Part shown: piece by piece, positions 44,801 through 49,070 of the stretch
Layout of the letters: each line of letters opens with the position of its first letter
How positions within the stretch are numbered: position 1 is the first letter of the stretch
Origin: Parachlorella kessleri
Taxonomy: Eukaryota; Chlorophyta; Trebouxiophyceae; Chlorellales; Chlorellaceae
Assembly: GCA_001598975.1 (NCBI GenBank)
Contig: BBXU01002704.1
Span: 1 to 49,070 of the forward strand
Direction: 5' to 3'
DNA: 49,070 nucleotides
Notes under the pieces: model-generated
The model's input: the letters and a program-made list of their open reading frames with translations, nothing else
Database searches by the model: none
Told to the model about the DNA's origin: nothing
Made by a program: the position numbers and the translations under genes

Positions 44801-47800
44801 GTTGCACACGGACAGCTGATGGCAGCTGCCCCGTCCTATGATAATGCAGGTGGAGTATGTATTCAGTGACAAGACGGGCACGCTAACCTCAAACGAAATG
44901 CAGCTGCGCATGATCGCCATCAAGGGGGTGCCCTACGGCACGCTGGACTTCAGGTAAGCCCTCACTGTGTGGTTAACTCTTGCTTTGAGAGCGCCTGTTC
45001 GGCAGTGTGGTGCAGGGGATACGGCAGGTGGGGTCCGGTGCGTCGCGGTGGTGGCTTGGGTGCTTGACGCACGGGGAGGCGCCCGCCATTTCTTGATGCT
45101 GGTTGGCTGTGAATACAATCTTGAAGGAGGCTGCGGTGCTTGCATGAGGTTGTGGGGCGAGCCCAGGTGTTCAACAGGACAAGATGCAGGCGTATTGCCG
45201 GTGCAAGCACTTGAGCTTATCCGCCCTTGACTCTTGCATGGATACCAGGCGCTGGTGGTGCACCATCCACTGATGCCCAACGTTGTAGAGGCCTCCTGTG
45301 GTTGCCAGTGAGGCAGCCTGCGGCCTTAACAGTTGTGTTACTGCGAAGCACCTGTTACGCCTGATGGTCCACACCTGCTGCAGGGCTGGAGGAGCGCCCT
45401 CTCTGAGCGGCCAGCACTCTGACGTGCACCTGGAGGCAGTTATTCATCTGAAGAAGGGCACGAATTACTCCTTCTACGTTCCCATACACAGAAACATCTA
45501 ACCTCCTGTTGCTACCGTCCCTTCATTTCAGGCTGGAGGACCACCCTCAGCTGAGCGGCATTGCCGCCCTCAAGCGCTTTGACGCGCGCCTGGCCAAGGC
45601 GGCCGCTTCCGTTCACAAGGGCGACAAAGCAACGTGGGCATCCCTGCTGAACGCCGGCGGCAGCAGCCACAATGTGCTGTCCCATGCCACCAGCTACCCA
45701 GACGGCCTGGGTGGCGGGGCTGGGGGGGACTACGAAACTGTGTCAGTGCACTCGGAGCCAGGTGAGCTGCTCTTGTTTGTTACCCCTGTGAATGTGGTGT
45801 ACAGGCGTTGGCATGGCACTGGCCTGGGCCTTGCTGTCAAGCGGGGGGCTGTGGCCGCTGCCATGGGGACCATGTACCCAGCCGATCAAAGGGCAATGTC
45901 TGCTTTGCAATTGGCGCAGCTGGCACCTGCCAAACTGCTGTCGGACCCCTTAATGTCACGTGCATTGTTTATAAAAGGGTGCGGGTGGGGGGAGAGGGGG
46001 GGGCCCTGGATTGTGGACGGAGTTAGCAATATCTGAGCTGCGTGAGTGCGCAACCCGGCGGGGATGATTCTGAGGGGTGCGAGCACCTGCCATGCTGCAG
46101 CCAACCCGGGCCTCGGCGCTGCCGGCGAGGCCAACTCGACTCTGGGCCAGCACTTGGTGGACTTCTGGACCAACGTCTGCATCTGCCAATCACTCATTAT
46201 CGAGGAGAACCCCAAGGCCGGCGGCCTGCCAATCTACCAGGTGAGGCGTCTGTGCTCATGCCTCTGAGCCAACGAGTGGATGAGAGTGGTAGTTGCCTGC
46301 TACCTCATGCATCATTGAGCAGCACGTCTAGGCCTGTGACCTGCCGACCTACCAGGTGGGTGTCCAGGCCTTACGAGTCTTGTGTGCAAGTGCCGTCATT
46401 CATCTTCAGGGGGGGGGCTATCCAGCTCTTAAGATTGGCGCGCGGGGCATCCAATACCCAGCTACAGGCTGCTGATCAAAATTTGCGCTTCCTGTGACCC
46501 TCTTTCTTCAGGGCCCCTCCCCCGACGAGGTGGCGCTGGTGGAGGGTGCACGCCAAGTGGGCTTTGAGTTCAAGAACCGCTCCCAGAGCAGCGTCGTGCT
46601 GAGCGTGTTTGGCGAGGACGTGGTGTTTGAGGTGCTCAACGTCATGGAGTACACCAGCGAGAGGTGAAGGCGTGAAAAGGAGGAAGGAAAAAGATATCTA
46701 CTCATGAGAGAAGGAGACAAAGATACTCAGTGAAGAGGACTGAAAAGGCTGCACGATGTTACTAGGCTTCTAGCAGGGCATAGTTGTTGTAGTGCAAACA
46801 AGCCTGGATGCCGGCCAACGGTTGATGTGTTTTGTACCCCGCGAGGTTCCGGGGCGTTACTTTGAGTGCCCTGGACGGTGAAGCAGTGCCGCCTTGGTGT
46901 GAGGACTGAACACCTGGGACATGACCCAGTACTGGCTCGAGCTGTCTTGGTTGGTGTCTGCAGGGGCTGCATGAGCGTGATTGCCCGGGCTCCTGACGGG
47001 ACGATCCGGCTGTACTGCAAGGGATCTGATACCAAGGTCATGGCCAAGCTGCGCGGCCGCAGCAAGCAGCCCCAGCCGGCGCTGCACCAGCGGACAGAGG
47101 AGAATCTGTCCATGTTTGCCCGGCAGGTCTGTGTGAATTTAGTTTGGGCTATCCAGTCTTGTCCTTGCTTTTCCATGGGGGAAATGCACACACACACTGT
47201 GACAGGAAGGGGCCAGACGGCAGGTTGTTCCTGTTTTTTTTCCTAGAGAGGCACTTGGTTGGGTGGGTGACGGGGCAAGGCGGGCGGCGTGAGATAGTCG
47301 TACACAGGGAAAGGAGAGTGCCAATGCACTGAGGGTGGTTGCCCGAGCTTGCATAGCAGGTAGGCTGTGAAGAGCCTGCATACAGTAGGAGGCTGGAGTT
47401 GATGTAGGAGGCAATACAAAGTGCCGTTTGACTCAACATCTATATGCTGCCTCCTGCCTTGAGGGGCTTGCTTGTTCAGGGGAGGTGGCATTCCGTCAGA
47501 TGTTGGCAAGCTTGGCATGGCTCGGGACGGCAGGGCATGTATACCCACTTGGTGAATTGTTGCATTCTGCTCCAGCGCATCTGACTCCTTCTGGCCTTCG
47601 GTTGTCTGGCTGCTTGCAGGGCCTGCGAACGCTGGTTCTGGGTACCAAGATCATTCACGAGGACGACTATGTGGAGTGGGATGCACGCTACCAGGAGGCA
47701 GGCAAGCCAGCTGCGCATTCTGTGCTTGGCTTATATGTTGATCTTAAGAAGCAGAACTGTGCGGTATTAGGAGGCAGGCAAGCCAGCTGTGCATTCTGTA

Positions 47801-49010
47801 CGTTGCTTACATGGTGATTATAAGAAGCAGAACTGCGTGCTACCAGGAGGCAGGCAAGCCAGGTCGGCATTTTGTGCTACGCTTGATCCGTTTACTGCAT
47901 GGAGCAAAAAAAACCATACCAGTCGGCAGGCAAGCCAACCCACACACACCGTACCCTTGCTTATATCCTTGCCTGGGTGAAGGGGACAGCTGTGGCTTGG
48001 CAAGCCAGAGATGACAGATGGTGGCTGGCATTAGAGGCGCTCCTACTTGAAGTGCTGCGCCCCTGTCCCCCCTGATCCCCCATGCAGCTGCCAGCTTTGA
48101 GGTCCGCGACAGCAAGATGAACGCTCCCAAACCAATGACTAATACACCCTGTCCCCCCTGATCCCCCATGCAGCTGCCAGCTTCGAGGTCCGCGACAGCA
48201 AGATGAACGCTCTCAAACCAATGACTAATACACCCTCTCCCGTAATCCCCCATGCAGCTACCAGCTTTGAGGACCGCGACACCAAGATGAACGCTCATAA
48301 CCCAATGACTAAACACCCTCTCCCGTGATCCCCCATGCAGCTACCAGCTTTGAGGACCGCGACACCAAGATGAATAACCTGGGCAACGAGATTGAGCAGG
48401 ATCTGGAGCTGGTGGGAGTCACAGCCATCGAGGACAAGCTGCAGGTGCATTGTTTTGGTGTTACTGTTGGGGCTACTGTTGAGGCTGCTAGCAAGTGTAA
48501 TCGGTCATTGATGCTGGAAGCGATGACGGGGTTGAGCATCATGTGGCGGTGGCGGGGTTGGCCCTGTTAACAGGTGCACTGTGGGGGTGTGGCCAGCGTG
48601 TGTGTGTGGGGGTAGACGCTGGGAGTAGGCGGTGGGTCTGGCAGGGGTGGGGTGCCACTTGGGGTGCTTGGTGGGCATGACAGCCACCTAAGAATGCCAG
48701 CAAGCCGGGGTCCTGTTCCTGAGCAACTGGTTGGTTTATTCATAACTGTCGGCCTGGGTGGCGGGCAGTTGTGTCCAGCAGGAGCCGGAGCTTCTTGGCC
48801 GATCAGACATTTGCAGCACAGCCTTTCCTAGGGCACCATTCTGTGCAGCACGCAGCGCCTCCAATGGCACTGCCACCTCGCCTGGTACATGGCCGCCTGC
48901 ACGAAGCGTTCTCCTGCCCTCTGCTGGGTGGCTGAAAAGCCCCACAACCTTCCCTTACTTACACCTACTCTTTACAGGAGGGGTCCCCACGGCCATCGCC
49001 ACGCTGCTGG
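38898..49010 (+). CDS. P4-type ATPase (phospholipid flippase), 3' end beyond the window
   Basis: Exons in phase: 38898-39299, 39651-39815, 40117-40288, 40707-40822, 41108-41188, 41536-41737, 42148-42435 (or from 42256), 42880-43028, 43687-43806, 44347-44445, 44850-44953, 45532-45761, 46101-46240, 46512-46663, 46964-47126, 47620-47701, 48341-48444, then one from 48978. P4-ATPases flip aminophospholipids to the cytosolic leaflet, usually with a CDC50 subunit. Hallmarks are FLPRFLFEMF-RAAYLYFL at the first span, NLDGETNLK in the actuator, PISLFVTMEIVKFWQ at the fourth span, the phosphorylation site SDKTGTLTSNEMQL, PSPDEVALVEGARQVGFEF, LYCKGSD and LVGVTAIEDKLQ. PISL and DGET mark P4 within the P-type ATPases. 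The ~134-residue first exon is basic and Ser-rich, longer than typical leaders. The intron after 47701 uses a GC donor. The last exon appears one G short of the conserved EGVP reading. Confidence 0.93.
42148..42300 (+). repeat. Duplicated start of flippase exon 7
   Basis: Acceptors ending at 42147 and 42255 precede related sequences, GTDGMPGRSGHD-RESPEALLRGS and GKDDMPGHGGD-RESP then LLRGCMLKN. They are 108 bases apart (36 codons) and in the same phase, so both give an open reading frame. Only the second continues into the conserved LLRGC block. Confidence 0.75.
43029..43140 (+). repeat. Downstream copy of the flippase exon 8 end
   Basis: The exon end TACCTGGCACTTAACTACGA and donor context GTGGGCCACTTTTGTG recur in altered form at 43078-43125 (TACCTGGCACTGAACTGACA, then TTGGGCCACTTGTGTG). 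The copy has lost the GT donor. Confidence 0.65.
43365..43630 (+). repeat. Three upstream copies of flippase exon 9 start
   Basis: CTGCAGGGCATCYMCTYCAGCTGGG-type segments lie near 43362, 43490 and 43595 before the true exon at 43687, which starts GGCATCTACTCCAGCTGGGT. The first two copies also share a GTGGCCATTCCTGGCT tail. That tail occurs at 43250 too, so the unit is about 130 bases. Confidence 0.8.
43843..44085 (+). repeat. Downstream copies of flippase exon 9 end
   Basis: GTCACCATGGAGATTGTTAAG followed by CAGGTAAGG at 43854-43890 copies the exon end and donor (43807), with TGG changed to TAG. A longer diverged copy with CTGCTGTCCTACCGAGTGCC lies at 43937-43990, and a last donor fragment near 44076. 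Confidence 0.75.
44530..44665 (+). repeat. Copies of the flippase exon 10 donor
   Basis: The exon end GAGGACCTTGGCAAGGTGAG (donor 44446) is echoed by GAAGACCTGGGCAAGGTGAT near 44543 and GAGGACCTTGGCAAGCTGGC near 44641. The last has lost the GT. Confidence 0.75.
45381..45440 (+). repeat. Upstream copy of flippase exon 12 start
   Basis: CAGGGCTGGAGGAGCGCCCT, then CTGAGCGGC and a GACGTGCACCTGGAGGC stretch, imitates the true start at 45532 (CAGGCTGGAGGACCACCCT, CTGAGCGGC). The copy is about 150 bases upstream and diverged. Confidence 0.65.
46335..46362 (+). repeat. Copy of the flippase exon 13 donor
   Basis: GACCTGCCGACCTACCAGGTGGGTG repeats the exon end GGCCTGCCAATCTACCAGGTGAGGC (donor 46241) about 110 bases downstream. 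It keeps a valid GT donor. Confidence 0.65.
47690..47865 (+). repeat. Flippase exon 16 donor in three copies
   Basis: GGAGGCAGGCAAGCCAGC-type units place GC donors at 47702, 47778 and 47854, exactly 76 bases apart, with the intervening AAGAAGCAGAACTG also repeated. A fourth fragment, GGCAGGCAAGCCAAC, lies near 47925. Confidence 0.85.
48079..48340 (+). repeat. Flippase exon 17 acceptor in four copies
   Basis: Units of 83-86 bases start CCCCATGCAGCTRCCAGCTT, continue TGAGG-CCGCGAC and AAGATGAACGCT, and end AATGACTAA-ACACCCT. Acceptors end at 48087, 48173, 48257 and 48340; the last is the real exon. The three upstream copies read open for about 20 codons and then stop. Confidence 0.9.
48978..49010 (+). 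CDS. Flippase exon 18 with an apparent one-base deficit
   Basis: After the TTTACAG acceptor the sequence is GAGGGGTCCCCACGGCC. Flippases read EGVP-AIATLL here, which would need GAGGGGGTCCCC. In phase 0 the given sequence reads EGSP and then leaves the family pattern, while the frame one base over reads GVPTAIATLLG. This looks like a missing G in a homopolymer, by sequencing error or mutation. A donor-like GGTGTGC follows at 49010. Confidence 0.6.
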
Positions 49011-49070
49011 GTGTGCTGCCAATCGTGCACCCCTCCTAAACCTGCTTTTTCACAACTGTGTGTGTGTGGT

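Overview
The window looks like nuclear DNA of a green alga, most likely Chlorophyceae (volvocalean type). Genes are split into many short exons. Introns mostly end in CAG, and at least two seem to use GC donors. The pentamer TGTAA, the usual chlorophyte polyadenylation signal, follows the best-resolved stop codons. Three exact copies of the plant-type telomere heptamer TTTAGGG sit at 205-225. No rRNA, tRNA, CRISPR array or intact transposase or reverse transcriptase was recognised. All exon models were built by eye from protein similarity, splice consensus and phase.

Layout, left to right. (1) 621-9132 (+): the 3' part of a gene for an unrecognised glycoprotein-like protein with about five membrane spans. 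(2) 11024-12565 (+): 3' exons of a plant-type protein of unknown function. (3) 14884-15520 (+): a terminal exon of an unrecognised Ser/Gly/Gln-rich protein. (4) 16917-21101 (+): eight exons closing to a 336-residue BtuF/TroA-like substrate-binding protein. (5) 21752-22918 (+): five exons closing to a 144-residue ubiquitin E2 variant (UEV1/Mms2). (6) 24690-26730 (+): a decayed tandem array of helicase-associated-like units, interrupted by a ~550 bp inverted duplication (25251-25800) that carries a terminal exon on the minus strand. (7) 28373-36890 (-): thirteen exons of CDC6, the replication-licensing AAA+ ATPase, with a very long disordered N-terminus. (8) 38898 to the right edge (+): a P4-ATPase (phospholipid flippase), incomplete at its 3' end. 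CDC6 and the flippase are divergent across about 2 kb.

The genes do not form one pathway; they are unrelated neighbours (replication licensing, K63 ubiquitin signalling, lipid flipping, possible corrinoid or metal-complex binding). What unites the window is structural. In nearly every well-resolved gene, exon-intron junctions have been copied in tandem into the adjoining intron, giving two to four extra splice donors or acceptors with 10-60 bases of exon sequence. Several copies keep the reading frame (1877, 28922, 42148), so they could yield protein isoforms. This junction duplication is the most unusual thing I see here.
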